From NCBI GenBank assembly GCA_963932465.1, contig OZ010792.1:15765701-15829700 (forward strand): a stretch of 64,000 bases of DNA, read 5' to 3'. Positions 34,540 through 45,330 of this stretch are shown piece after piece. The DNA is from Maratus speciosus (lineage: Eukaryota > Arthropoda > Arachnida > Araneae > Salticidae). The translations under genes were made by a program, and so were the position numbers. The notes under the pieces are model-generated. The model saw only the letters and a program-made list of their open reading frames with translations, made no database searches and was not told where the DNA came from. Within the stretch, counting starts at the first letter, position 1, and each line of letters opens with the position of its first letter.

Positions 34540-35385
34540 ATTTCCAGAAATTATCATTTATAGACGGTCATGTATCCAATTCTTTGCGTTACCCTGTATA
34601 TCCTTTTATCTATGTTCTGCAAACATTTGTTAGTAAACCAAACGCGCTTCCGTGTAAAAATGCATAACTCGTTTAAAAACCACCTTTAAGTAATTTGCAA
34701 TCATACCCAGTAACCATTACGAATTACTTTGTGTAGCCCTGTATATGAATTACAGCATTTATACACACTATATACTATGCATAAATATAGTGAAACATAA
34801 AAGCACATAACATAATTAAAAATGCATTTCCAGCAATCATCGCTACTCTACAGTACTTCGGATAGAATACAGTATCTGAAATCTTTTGTGTGTCCCTGTA
34901 AATGCTATGCGCTGCGTATTATACATGAAATAAGTAAAAGTGAACCTCAGAGACGTACATCAATTTCATTATACATGAAATAATTTAACATAATTAAAAT
35001 ACGCCGCAAACAATTGCCTCCACCCCTATATCGCTCTGTAACGGAATTCTTTTGTGTTTCCCTGTCAATGAATAATAACTATTTTCTGCACCGTATATTC
35101 TACAGAATGCATACTTTAATGCACTTGATGAATGCATATCAATTTTATTATGTTTGAAAGCATGTAACATCATTAAAAATCATTTTAAACGATTTTTTCC
35201 CATAGGCCGTAATGTAACAGAAAACTTTTGACTGTCCCTGTAAATGAATTAAACATGCTAGAAACTTTATTTGAAATAGGGATCGTGCTATGGAAGAGGT
35301 CACTAACATCCAAAAATTTCAGAACGATCCGAGTATATTTACGAGAGTTAGAGCGCGGACAGACGGACAGACAAACCGAAGTCAT
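34540..35385 (-). repeat. Pearl-like tandem repeat, five diverged units plus GACAGACGGACAGAC tract
   Basis: The unit edge TTTGTGTxxCCCTGTAxATG recurs at about 34581, 34730, 34886, 35051 and 35224, with spacing rising from 149 to 173. A CAGAACGATCCGAGTATATT block and a tetranucleotide tract (35355-35376) follow. 21100-21380 holds two inverse units, and 620-1044 has the terminal unit plus tract. Confidence 0.78.
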
Positions 35386-35394
35386 AAACACTTT

Positions 35395-36032
35395 TCAACT
35401 CTGTTGGAAAGTGTTAGAAAGGTTGTTATTTTTCATTCTTTCTAAGAGCACTTCACAGCAGTGGGCTACTTTTCTAAATTTCAGATTTCTTGATTGGCAC
35501 CGCTTTTCTGGAGTGATAAAATTCCCATTATTTTCGCCTTAATTAATATGTTATTAAAAAAAGCAAATTTTACTATTTCAAAAAAGTGGTGCCAATCCAG
35601 AAATCAGAATTTAAAAAAAGTAGTCCTCTGACAACAATGCTTCACAGCTTTAATTGACTTTTTCTCAAAATTTCGGTGATTCAGGTTTGTGTTCCTTTTT
35701 TTCAATATCTATTAAACTTAAGAACTACGATTTTTCTAAATACTTATATTATGTTACAGTGCATACTATAACATAGGGATTTAATGATTTGTTGAGAATT
35801 ATTTATTTTAGGCAGTGAAATCTTACCAAAAATGCTAATTTAAAAATGTCTTTCAATAAATAATTAAAAATTAATTTTCAGTTTCGCTTAGAAAGAAAAG
35901 GGTTTGTTAAAATACGTAAAGCATGTTATTCAAACTACTCTAAAAAATCATCTTTCAACATCTCTGAGAAAAAGGTACATAAAGTCGGTGTATTTTAACA
36001 TGGCCGAGATAGAGCTTACCTGGTCCCCTTAA
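35395..36032 (+). mobile_element. Second copy (right part) of the TTAAGGGGACC element, with an hAT-like MITE inside
   Basis: It matches the right half of 36938-38609 and ends GGTCCCCTTAA at 36032. At the position where the other copy carries a TTAA MITE, this copy reads GGGATTTAATGATTTG uninterrupted, giving an empty site. The left end is lost next to a pearl-like repeat. Confidence 0.75.
35459..35639. mobile_element. hAT-like MITE, CAGTGTTGCCA family (truncated end)
   Basis: It starts CAGTGGGCTACTTTTC and ends CTCTGACAACAATG, with CTTCACAG exactly on both sides (35451-35458, 35640-35647). The empty site near 37985 reads ACTTCAGAGCTTAAT in the paralogous element. Confidence 0.92.
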
Positions 36033-36095
36033 TTCTTTTGTTTATCACTCTTGCTGTCGATTTTTTTTTTCAACTCAGTGCTTGAATTAGCTGCA

Positions 36096-36808
36096 TTAAG
36101 GACACAGTTCACCTCAAAATTGGTCAAAAAATCTATTTTCTTTTTTTAATATTAAATGAAAGCTTGTTTAATTATGAACATTTTGACATCTTATTTTTAC
36201 CCATACGGCAGGCAATTATATCGTGACATATTGTAAATTTTGTTAATACAACCGGCGCAAATAAAATACGCTAATACACCCACATAAATTATGTTAATAC
36301 ACCCACACAAATTAAAATTTTAAATGGCTTTTTCTCCATGTTCATATTTTCGTCACTTTCCTGTTCTAAAAATGCTAGGGCTTTTTTTGTATTTGAGATA
36401 GAGATTTTAATTTTTTGGTATATGTTATTTATTATATTCGTGATAAATCTGCGCATGGAATTTGTGTTCAGGTTGCCTGTTATTTTTTAAAATAAATGTA
36501 TATGAAGATGTGTTAAATTTAATCAATTTTCACGATATATATCAGTAAAAAAATTACATTAAATATAAGATTAGATGTAACACACATTTGAAAAGCTAAA
36601 AAAAACAAATGGGTCAAAAATATCAATATTTAAAGTAGTAGGGATTTAAAAAATTCAATTTTTTGTAAACTTTTTAAAAATTTTAAATAAATATGCAGTT
36701 ATTTTTTTAATGTACTTTCAGTCGAATATTGAAATTCAGCGAGTTCACTATTTGAACCATATTTTTAAAAATAAATAAAATTGTTGAAAAGGTAAACTGT
36801 CCCTTTAA
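36096..36808 (+). mobile_element. TTAA element, AGGGCAGTTTACC family (uninterrupted copy)
   Basis: It runs from TTAAGGACACAGTTCACC to GGTAAACTGTCCCTTTAA. It provides the empty site (ACACATCTTCATATACATTT in reverse, near 36490-36510) for the hAT-like MITE at 26062. Confidence 0.8.
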
Positions 36809-37054
36809 CCACTTCTCTGGCAGCAGGTGTAAGATTAGGATTTAAAATGTGGAGATTTTTATTATCTATTATTTTTTATTAAAAAAGGGCAGCTTATTAA
36901 GGTATAGGTTTTAAATTGTGGAAATTTTTTAAACCTGTTAAGGGGACCAAGAAAGCAAAATTCAACCAAAAAATCGATTTATATTTTTTTTTATATCATT
37001 AAATATTTTAAACATTTATCTTTCCAACGATGCGTAACACATTTTTATAGTATA

Positions 37055-37929
37055 CAGTCGGACCTCTATTTAACGAACCTCTATTTTGCGAATTTCTTTA
37101 TTTTGCGAACTTTTACTTGGAACCAAGTAAATTTTGCAAATTTCTTCGTAAAATAACCTCCAGATAGAGAAGTGTATTCTCTATTTAACGAACTTTTCCT
37201 TGGGATCTAAATTTTTTTCTCCCTATTTCTTAAAATATTACTGGACATTTCAAACTTATTCTTTCTTTTAACACATTTTATGATGATCAATGACCATGAA
37301 CAGGTCTTACCAGGCACCTAACACACCGAGAGCAGTAAAATCGTTGTGATTCTTTGCTTGCCATCCAAGAAGAGCAAACTTTCAATATCTCCAATGGAGC
37401 TGCCCCGTGTCCTTAAACTATAGTTTTCCGTTTTCTGGATTGTTGATCATGATCAATCGTGTTGGTAATTTCGGTTCTTGTAGCTCGAAAATGTCAAAGC
37501 GAAAGTGCTTGAACATCAAAGAAAAAAAATTATTCTTGATGAGGTGGATAAAGGCATGAAGAAAAAGAATACAGCTTTAAAATGTGGTATTGCTCCAAAC
37601 AGCTTATCAATCATAATAAAAAAATCGTGATTTTAATGTAAAACTATTTTTTAAACTGAAAATACAATGTATTTCCAGACAATGTTTTGTTTCATTCTTT
37701 ATTTCCCTTGCAGATTTCTTTTTGATGGATAAAATAAGTAAAACAAATCGATATAATTTATAAAAAAAGTGTGACTAACTACTTTTTTAATTATATTTAG
37801 TGTTTATGGACTTAAATGTGTTTTACGTAGTTTAAAGTATTTTAAAGGGTGACTCTCTATTTAACGAATTTTCCATATAACGAACTTTTTTTCGGGATTT
37901 AGCGACTTCGTTAAATAGAGGTCCGACTG
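37055..37929 (+). mobile_element. Tigger/pogo-like deletion derivative with TA target duplication
   Basis: The ends are CAGTCGGACCTCTATTTAAC and its inverse, flanked by TA on both sides (37053-37054, 37930-37931). Inner copies of the CTCTATTTAACGAA motif occur near both ends. The element carries the HTH relic at 37491-37630. It is inserted in a larger TTAA-ended element (36938-38609), whose other copy (35395-36032) supports the flanking sequence. Confidence 0.9.
37491..37630 (+). pseudogene. Tigger/pogo transposase N-terminal fragment (CENP-B-type HTH), frameshifted
   Basis: The fragment begins MSKRKCLNIKEKK; after a one-base shift in the A run near 37522-37529 it continues IILDEVDKGMKKKNTALK and CGIAPNSLSIIIKK, then TGA. 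This is the psq-like helix-turn-helix that opens TIGD/pogo transposases. No DDE domain follows. It sits inside an element with matching pogo-type ends (37055-37929), so the element is an internally deleted Tigger derivative. Confidence 0.87.
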
Positions 37930-38137
37930 TATATAAAAAAATACGTGTTGAAATTATTCACTCTTTCTAAGAGTACTTCAGAGCTTAATGGTCATTTAAA
38001 TCTTTAATTGACTTTTTCTCAAAGCTTGGATTTTTTCATGTTTATGTTCCTTTTTTTTTCAATATCTATTAAACTTAAGAACTCAGATTTTTTGTTATAC
38101 TTATATTATGTTATATTTTCTACTTTAACGCAGGGAT

Positions 38138-38354
38138 TTAACCCCTTAATTCTCGCTCCCGTCATATTCTCGGGCTGTGTCTTTTAATCAAATTGTTTGA
38201 TTCCCACCAGTTTTATAAAATAGTGAAATTGGATATATTTTGGTACCGTTTTTACTGTCATTAAATAAGGTGAATATTTCTTTTTCATAAAAGTGGTGTC
38301 AATAAGTAATTTGAATTATTCTACCGTAATTTAATTCGAGCGTTAAGGGGTTAA
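38138..38354 (+). mobile_element. TTAA MITE, family TTAACCCCTTAA (copy 1)
   Basis: Foldback element with ends TTAACCCCTTAATTCTCGCT and its imperfect inverse. The TTAA duplication is directly supported by the empty site near 35780-35800. A second copy is at 60228-60444. Confidence 0.88.
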
Positions 38355-39100
38355 TGATTTGTTGAGAATTATTTATTTTAGGCTGTGAAATCTTACTAAA
38401 AATGCTAATTTAAAAATGAATTTCAATAAATAATTAATAATAAATTTTAGTTTCACTTAGAAAGAAAATGATCTGTTAAAATACGTAAATCATGTTATTC
38501 TAACTACTCTAAAAAATCTAGACCTCTATCTTTCACCATTTCGGAGAAAAAGGTACATAAAGTTGGTGAATTTAACATGGCGGAGATAGGGCTTTCCCGG
38601 TCCCCTTACAGGGTCATTCAATATCACGTGTGGAACAGCTTTTCTACATATTACTGATGTTTTAACAATGTCATTGTATCCTCAAATTAAAACAACTATG
38701 CTAATATGAGAATATAGGGGGGGGGGGGTTGTTAATTTTAATGCATAGTTTGATTGTCTAAAAGGGACTGCTCAGACAAGGAAACCAAGTTTGTAGATCA
38801 TATTGCCCCTTCCGGTCACTATTATTAAGGTCTAAAAAAAACAAAATACAGTTTTCAGTCAATATTTGGACGAACCCGAGTCAGACAGGCCTGGGCCTCA
38901 CGCAATATTGTTTAATAACTTATTTATAAATAAATATTGGTGTTTGTGTCTGCGTCACGTAGGGGACATTTTGTCCGTTTCTCATTGAATGGCCCATTTT
39001 TACTTTTATACTTATTACAGTTTGTCATATCCAATGATGATTTGCATTGAAGAATAAACTGTACATTTTATTTTCTAAACACGGGCAAATTGACCTCAAT

Positions 39101-39397
39101 TTAACACATTGCCGACTGGCAATTTTTTTAATCTGAATTTTATAACAGTAGAAGCTCTCCCTGTTCTGAAAATCTTTTGTAAATTGGTGTTCTAGATAGG
39201 TTTCCCAAGTTTATGCATCGGAAAATATCTTTCAATATACGAATTTAATATAAAATGTCTTACAATCTAAAAAAAATATATATATATATGGACAACATGA
39301 TATAAATGCATTTTTTGTAAAGTAGAAGCCACGCCCTTAGTCAATGATGTTTTTTGAATGAAAACGAGAATTCTCGTTTCCCGTTGTGAATGTGTTA
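39101..39397 (+). mobile_element. TTAA element, TTAACACATTGCC family (best copy)
   Basis: It starts TTAACACATTGCCGACTGG and ends GTTGTGAATGTGTTA. Near the right end is the palindrome CGAGAATTCTCG. Relatives are at 6812-6990 (reverse) and 7535-7776. Confidence 0.7.
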
Positions 39398-40032
39398 TCC
39401 GGCATTAAATTGACATTCCCTTAGCCCCCTCACCTTAACACATACTTTAGAAATATCAACACAATTTAGGTCATTGTGTTTAAAATATTAATTAAAAATT
39501 TAAAATGATGTTGCACAAACTTTTAAAAAGTGATCTAAAGACCCCAGTTAATTAAAAGGATTCTTATGTTTTCTTTTATCTCCTACGAGTTGAAATTAAC
39601 ACTGAGAAAAAGAAGGATGTTTAATGGAAATTTAATTAAAAAAACTTTTATTATTTTTTGAGCAACACTGATTTTTTTTTTAATTGGCTTTCAGTCAAAT
39701 TCAAATTAGATTTTTAATCTTAATGCATTTATCACCCAATACCGTAAAATATGTACATTAATGGAACGAACTCTATAATTCAATTTCACCAATGTTATTT
39801 TCAACAACGATTCATTTCGTCAGCCTTCTGATATATGTAACCGGAGAGATATTAAGAATTTAGGAGCTCATTTTGTAGAGATAGTGATTAAATTGATTTT
39901 AAAAATGAAATTTTGCACAAGTAATTTTTTATTAGATTCGGCATGAAATTTCATTATATATATAAAAAAAAAATTAAGCGTAATACTTTCGGCTTCGAGT
40001 TGCTTTTTCAATTTTCATAAAAAATCAGTTTT

Positions 40033-40067
<35 letters not shown>
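39398..40067. other. Anonymous stretch
   Basis: No gene or shared repeat was identified; it ends in a 31-base A run. Confidence 0.45.
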
Positions 40068-40072
<5 letters not shown>

Positions 40073-40312
40073 ATTATGCAAAATGTCAAAAATTAAGGTT
40101 TTAGGTTTAAAAAATTAAAAGTATTTAGGCAAAATGGCAAAAATTAAGGTTTTATGTTTAAAAGAATTACAAGTAGATATGGAAAATGACAACAATTAAG
40201 GTTTTAAGTTTTAAAAAAAAATTTAAAGTAGTTATGCAAAATGACAAAAATTAAGGTTTTAGGTTTTAAAAAATAAAAGTAGTTATGCAAAATGGCAAAA
40301 ATTAAGTTTTAC
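40068..40312 (+). repeat. Tandem repeat of 51-55 bp, about 5 units
   Basis: ATGCAAAATGxCAAAAATTA followed by AGGTTTTAxGTTTAAAA recurs at 40076, 40127, 40179, 40234 and 40285. It begins right after the A run. Confidence 0.9.
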
Positions 40313-40561
40313 TGGCATTGAAAGAATAGGTCGTTTTCTCAAATCTAATACAATCAGGTGCCATTAATAGACATCTGACTATCTTAGGCAATGGAATAAT
40401 GTTTCAAGACATTTGGAAAACGTTGTTTTATGGCAGGGTTAAGCAGAAATAACAACTTTCCAGTATTTTTCATGTTTTTCATAATAAATTTTTGAATTAA
40501 CCTAGTTTAAAGATTAAAACACATGCTTAAAATAAAAATCTCAACAACAGTGTAAAGAGAG

Positions 40562-40740
40562 TTAACCCCTTCGGGACGAGCGTCTTTTACAGAATTTTTA
40601 ATCCTTTGTCACCGGTTTTCCAAAACAGAATTTTTTGCCTAATTGAATCAGGAAAATTGCTCGGATTTAATAAGGCAAAATTTGCAATACAAATTTACTG
40701 GTGAGAATAATCATGAATTCTGAACACCTTACGCGGTACC
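40562..40740 (+). mobile_element. TTAA MITE, TTAACCCCTTCGGGACG family (right end missing)
   Basis: It starts TTAACCCCTTCGGGACGAGC and is lost after CTTACGCGGTACC. A piece resembling the missing right end (GCGCGGCACATATACCGG, GCTCGTCCCC) occurs at about 42192-42230, so a 1.4-kb insertion could have split it. Confidence 0.75.
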
Positions 40741-41446
40741 AGGGTTCTCGCTGGCTTTTGACCAACATTAGCGATCTGGCGAATAAGAAATAAAAAAAAT
40801 AGCCAAATGAAAAAAAATCTTAGCAAAATAAATTCGGCGTGAAACACTGAAAAATGTATCTTTACCCCCTTTTTGTGACTGTTTTTTCGAAATGTTCTAA
40901 AATAACCTAATTTTATGTAATTGCTTATAAAGTAGAGATTCGGCTATCCGCAACAGAAACTATTAAAAATAAGTACACTCTAAATGTCTCCTAAATGTGT
41001 AAATGTTTCAGACATTCTTTTAGCAGTGAAACTAAAAATTAAAAACAGCTATCATTGATTTACCGTTGTGAAAATATACACTAAAAATTGCTATGAAATT
41101 TCGACTCTTAACCAATCGAAAAATTTTGACCAGCCAATGATACTTTGCATTCAACTAATAAATAGCATGGTAAATGGCTAATTTCAATACCGCATTCCAG
41201 GAAAACTATTCTCTATTCGGGGCTTGATGAGAGTAATTTTGTTTCTGTTTTTACTGGCGCGGCGCCGGCCGAAACATAGATAGTGATTGACTAACAATAG
41301 AGAAATAGCTATAGCATAATCCTTTCCGTATTTAGCTGTTGCTAAACTGAATTGATATTGAGTCAGTATCTCTATAAATAGAGCATTGTAAATGGTACGG
41401 TGCTATTGAACATGTAAAGCTACATCAATCGTTCAGCAATAGTCCA
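40741..41446. other. Anonymous stretch
   Basis: A short GC-rich patch (GGCGCGGCGCCGGCCGAAAC) lies at about 41256-41275 in otherwise AT-rich sequence. No feature was assigned. Confidence 0.4.
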
Positions 41447-42022
41447 AGAGCTGTTAAACATTTTAGGGAAGGTATTTGAGGCACCCTGAAAATTTGTGCA
41501 ACACTTCTTTTGTAATGGCTGAATACAAAATCGAATGTCTGGCTGAAGGATTGTGGCCCAAAAACTGTGCCAGATACGTGTCAAGTGCCATTTTTTGACT
41601 ACCCAAAAAAAAAGGTATTTGAGGCACGCTGAGATTGAGACAGAATAATATTTATACATAGAAAAAATATTTTGAGAACGACAGACACTTTAGTCGGCCC
41701 AAAAACAGTGCCAGACACGTGTCAAGTGCCATTTTTTGACTACCCAAAAAAGGTATTTGAGGCACGCTGAGATTGAGGCAGAATAATATTTATGCTTATA
41801 AAAAAATATTTTGAAAATGACAGACACTTTAGTCGGTACAAAAACTGTGCCAGACACGTGTCAAGTGCCAAATGGCACTTGACACGTGTCTGGCACAGTT
41901 TTTGGGCCACGATCCTTCAGCCAGACATTCGATTTTGTATTCAGGCATTACAAAAGAAGTGTTGCACAAATTTTCAGGGTGCCTCAAATACCTACTCAAA
42001 AATGTTCAACAGCTCTCCTACT
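41447..42022. mobile_element. Foldback element with a duplicated left arm
   Basis: The right arm (41870-42022) is the inverse of 41447-41608 (GTGCCAGACACGTGTCAAGT core). A 140-bp segment of the left arm is tandemly duplicated (about 41555-41696 and 41697-41836), so the CACGTGTC motif appears four times. Three open frames share WHLTRxWHSFWATILQP only because of this structure. Confidence 0.82.
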
Positions 42023-42417
42023 ACAACGCGGATTAGAATCTCGACTTTATAGGCACGTACACGCACACACACAAAACAAAAAATTGCAGAAATAGAACAC
42101 TCGCACTTTGACAATTCTGGTTGTTCTTTTACTCGCCAAATGGATCATTTTGTTCCAATTAGACGCAGTGGCGGGTGGCAGCGAGAAAACTGCGCGGCAC
42201 ATATACCGGTTGCTCGTCCCCATGGAGTTAAACTAACTTTGTTTCTGTTGTTGTTTTACTATACTAAATGCTGCAGCATGAATAAAATGATAATAGTATA
42301 TACAAATACCTTTTCAATCATTACTGAAATTCGAAAATTACAAAAAGGAACTACTTTTTAGCATGGCACACCACAAGACAGTACCGCAATCATGGATATG
42401 TCCCCCTATTTTAACAC

Positions 42418-42655
42418 TTAACTCCTTTGGTACATTTGACCTCTGAGACTCGTCATGCATTTGGCCGCTAGCGTCTATTTTTATATTTTATTCATACCAC
42501 TATTTCAAGAAGAAAATAAGATTTATATTTTCTCTTACATGTCTTATCAAAGTATTTACGAAAGATTTCTGTTTAGAGAAAGTGGTGGGAGATGCAATTA
42601 AACGAAAAAAAATGCCAGTGGCAGCCCTGAAATAAATCCGTACCCAAGGGGTTAA
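42418..42655. mobile_element. TTAA MITE (TTAACTCCTTTGGTAC ends)
   Basis: The left end TTAACTCCTTTGGTACAT mirrors CGTACCCAAGGGGTTAA. The inner arms share CACTATTTCAAGAAG / GAGAAAGTGGTG. Confidence 0.8.
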
Positions 42656-42834
42656 ATACATAGTGATGCATATCTACATCACGTTTCATTTAATTCTTTG
42701 CAACCAGTATATTTATATAGAAGAATTAATCCTGTAAAAAATACAATTATGTGAAGTTAGAAATCTATCTTGAAATTTCTAGTGTCTAATCTTTTATGTA
42801 AGAGTATAAAACGTAATTCTACAAAAATAATTTA

Positions 42835-43063
42835 TTAACCCGGGAGAACTCGCTAGTGGGAATGCCCAATTGCTTTTCTTTTACTCTACATTCATATAAT
42901 ATCAACTTTTTTTTGGTTTACTTAGTACTTTTATTCACAAAATAGGTAAAATAATTGAAAAACATTTTGAAATTTTAATTAAAATGAAAAATGATTTAAA
43001 TAAGGGTCTTAAAAAAGTACGACTGTGAGAGAAAATCTCATGCAGCGAGTTCTCCCGGGTTAA
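42835..43063. mobile_element. TTAA MITE with perfect ends TTAACCCGGGAGAACTCGCT
   Basis: The 20-base end TTAACCCGGGAGAACTCGCT is perfectly mirrored at the right, the least mutated terminal repeat in the window. It suggests recent activity. Confidence 0.93.
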
Positions 43064-43066
43064 GGG

Positions 43067-43317
43067 TTAAGATTTACAAATTAAAAAAATTATATAAAAT
43101 AAGGTATTTCGTTTCATACTTATTAAAATATTTACAAATTTGAAATATTTTAGTTTTTACTTGTATTGCAGATGTGCGACATAAGAAAAGGCTGACGTAT
43201 TATACGAAAAATGTATCTCTGATTTTTTTTCATTATTTTTCCTGTGTTATAAACCTTTTAGAGAATCATATATAGTTTTTTGGAAACAAAATAAAATATC
43301 ATGCATTTAAGGGTTAA
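43067..43317 (+). mobile_element. TTAA MITE, TTAACCCTTAAATGCGCG family (copy 2)
   Basis: It ends CATGCATTTAAGGGTTAA. It abuts the TTAACCCGGG MITE (42835-43063) with only three bases between their TTAA sites. Confidence 0.8.
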
Positions 43318-43669
43318 AAAGTACGAATCAAAATACAAAGAGATAGTAAATGAAAAGCAATAAAAATTTCACAGTTTATTGACTGGAAATATATATGTTT
43401 TAAAACTGAAGCGAAAAATTATTTATTCATTTTAACTATTTTGACTAGTAAATAAAACCAGCCTTTAAGAAAATTTTCTCATACATTTCTTTTATTATTT
43501 TACGTTGTGATGAAAAAATTATTGTATTCAGAAAAGCCTAATTGTGGAGTTCTTTTCAAAAGATTTTCTCCTGTTTCACGTATCACGTTTTCTAAAATTG
43601 CATTGAAATCTGATTGTTTATATCTTTTGAGATATTTGTACTGAACCAATTGAGTTCGATAATACATCA

Positions 43670-43860
43670 CGCATATAATTCTGTTTCTAATAAGAAGTCA
43701 CGTACAATTCATGGATGGTTCAATCAAAATTTTGCAACAGAATGTGCATTCGCTGAGTTCTGCGTAGGACTTTTTTTTTTTCAATGCTAAGAATGTATTT
43801 TTTAACTTACTGCTGTGAATTAAATTAAAAATTAGAGAGTTAAAATTAAATTTGAAAAAG
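43670..43860 (+). repeat. Dispersed repeat (GTCACGTACAATTCA), copy 1
   Basis: AAGTCACGTACAATTCATGG to GCTGTGAATTAAATTAAAAA matches 48500-48690 in order. Confidence 0.62.
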
Positions 43861-44035
43861 ATATTGTACGAAATATAACGGTTTGGGCATTTTATTTTTT
43901 TTCCTGATATTATTTAAATAAAAAATTCTCTTGCAATTAATTTTAAACGATAATGTAATAAACTATTTTACAACTATTTATATATTACTTTATTTATTAC
44001 TTCTCAAACATTTTAAAGATTTCTATACGCAATGT

Positions 44036-44281
44036 TTAACCCTCTCGCTGCGTAGCCCGAGAAATACTCGGGCATGCATTTTCACGTCTAATTAATACTA
44101 TTTGGTAAATCCCACCAGTTACTTTTCAGCAAAAATTTTGTCTGATTTAATCAGGACATTTTCCCCGATTGCGGTAGTCAAAAATTTCTGCTTTAAAGAG
44201 CCGGTTTTAATAAAGAGATTAAAAATTCTGTTAAAGACGCTCATCGCGAAGAATTACTTACGCAGCGAGAGGCCGTCTTAA
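44036..44281. mobile_element. TTAA MITE (TTAACCCTCTCGCTGCGTA ends)
   Basis: The left end TTAACCCTCTCGCTGCGTA is mirrored by TTACGCAGCGAGAGGCCGTC then TTAA. A small CCCGAGAAATACTCGGG hairpin follows the left end. Confidence 0.88.
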
Positions 44282-44559
44282 ATAATCACAAATATGTATA
44301 AAAATAGAATTTCCGCATTTTTGTGGAAAATGTGCGTAGTAGTAGGTGTAAAACTTGAGTGAATACGATATCAATCAGCATGCCTCTACCTTCAAAAAGA
44401 AAAAAGTACATTACGCATATTTTTTTTTGAAATTTTAATAATGTTTTAAATGGTATCACATTTGTAATAGTGTACTTTATACAATTATGCTATTTGAGGT
44501 TAGTTTTACTTTTGTTTCGTTTCGTATATTCACTTATGCTTTTAATGGTAGAAAATTGT

Positions 44560-45320
44560 ACCAACCGGCATATATATAGTCTCAATCTTAGGTCGACGAG
44601 AAAATAAAAAATAAACCTTCATTTCACTGGCCCCACCCCACACTGATTTTGAAAATTAATCAACACCATTCGTTTGTGCTGGTTTCTCCCGCAAAAATTT
44701 TCGTGTGTACCACTTCTGTTTCCTCCTTATAACGAACAAAATGGAGCGGTTCCGGCCAATGAAACGACAGCCCCGCACCATCAACGAAATGAAAATTTTA
44801 TTATTGCATTCGTTTATGCTACGTTTCTTCTGGTTTGTGCCGCAAAAAAAAAAAAAAAAAAAGAAAAAAAAAAGAAAAAAAGTGCCACTTCCGTTCTATC
44901 TTGTTATAACGAATTTTTATAACTCAAGGGCACTTATAGAAAGCCACTTATGAAAATCGTAAATAAATACGCGCCACGAAATGAAGTACGTAATTCTTTA
45001 GTGCTATGTAAATGTCGGCTTGTGCCGTAAAAAGTTTCGTTTGTGCCATTCTAACTCCCTCGATATAACGAATTTTCCACTTTTCTACACAGGGCGACAA
45101 TTTCGATGGACCCGCCCATTCAACGAAATCTAACTTGTATTTCGGCATTCGTTTGTGCTGGTTTTTCTCGCAAAGTTTTTCGTTTGTGCCAATTCCATTC
45201 TCTCGTTATAACGAATTTTTATAATTTAAGGACACATAAAGAATGTCGCCATGAATAAATACGTGTCGCGAAATGAGATGCATAATTATTTAGTGCTATG
45301 TAAATGTCGGTTTGGGCTCA
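44560..45320. repeat. Diverged tandem units with CTCGTTATAACGAA motifs
   Basis: TTCGTTTGTGCTGGTTTxTC, GTGCCAxTTCxxTTCT and GTTATAACGAATTTTTATAA recur about four times at roughly 44680, 44830, 45020 and 45150. The CTxGTTATAACGAA motif is common in pogo/Tigger ends. The interspersed purine tract (44845-44882) drives the long open frames there. Confidence 0.65.
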
Positions 45321-45330
45321 CAAAATTCTC

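Larger units (their letters stand above)
36938..38609 (+). mobile_element. TTAA-ended element (TTAAGGGGACC ends) interrupted by two insertions
   Basis: The left end is TTAAGGGGACCAAGAAAGC; the right end is GGTCCCCTTAC (TTAA with one change). Removing the pogo element (37055-37929) and a TTAA MITE (38138-38354) leaves about 0.58 kb. Its right part matches 35395-36032 over several hundred bases. Confidence 0.75.

Noticed and set aside
35228..35542. 104-residue open frame
   Set aside because: It runs across the end of a pearl-like repeat, the tetranucleotide tract and into an hAT-like MITE.
41420..42095. Open frames sharing WHLTRxWHSFWATILQP on both strands
   Set aside because: They arise from the inverted and duplicated arms of one foldback element. 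No family match and no gene structure.
44674..44953. Two overlapping open frames with long lysine runs
   Set aside because: The lysine run is an A-rich tract, and the frames lie in a diverged tandem repeat.
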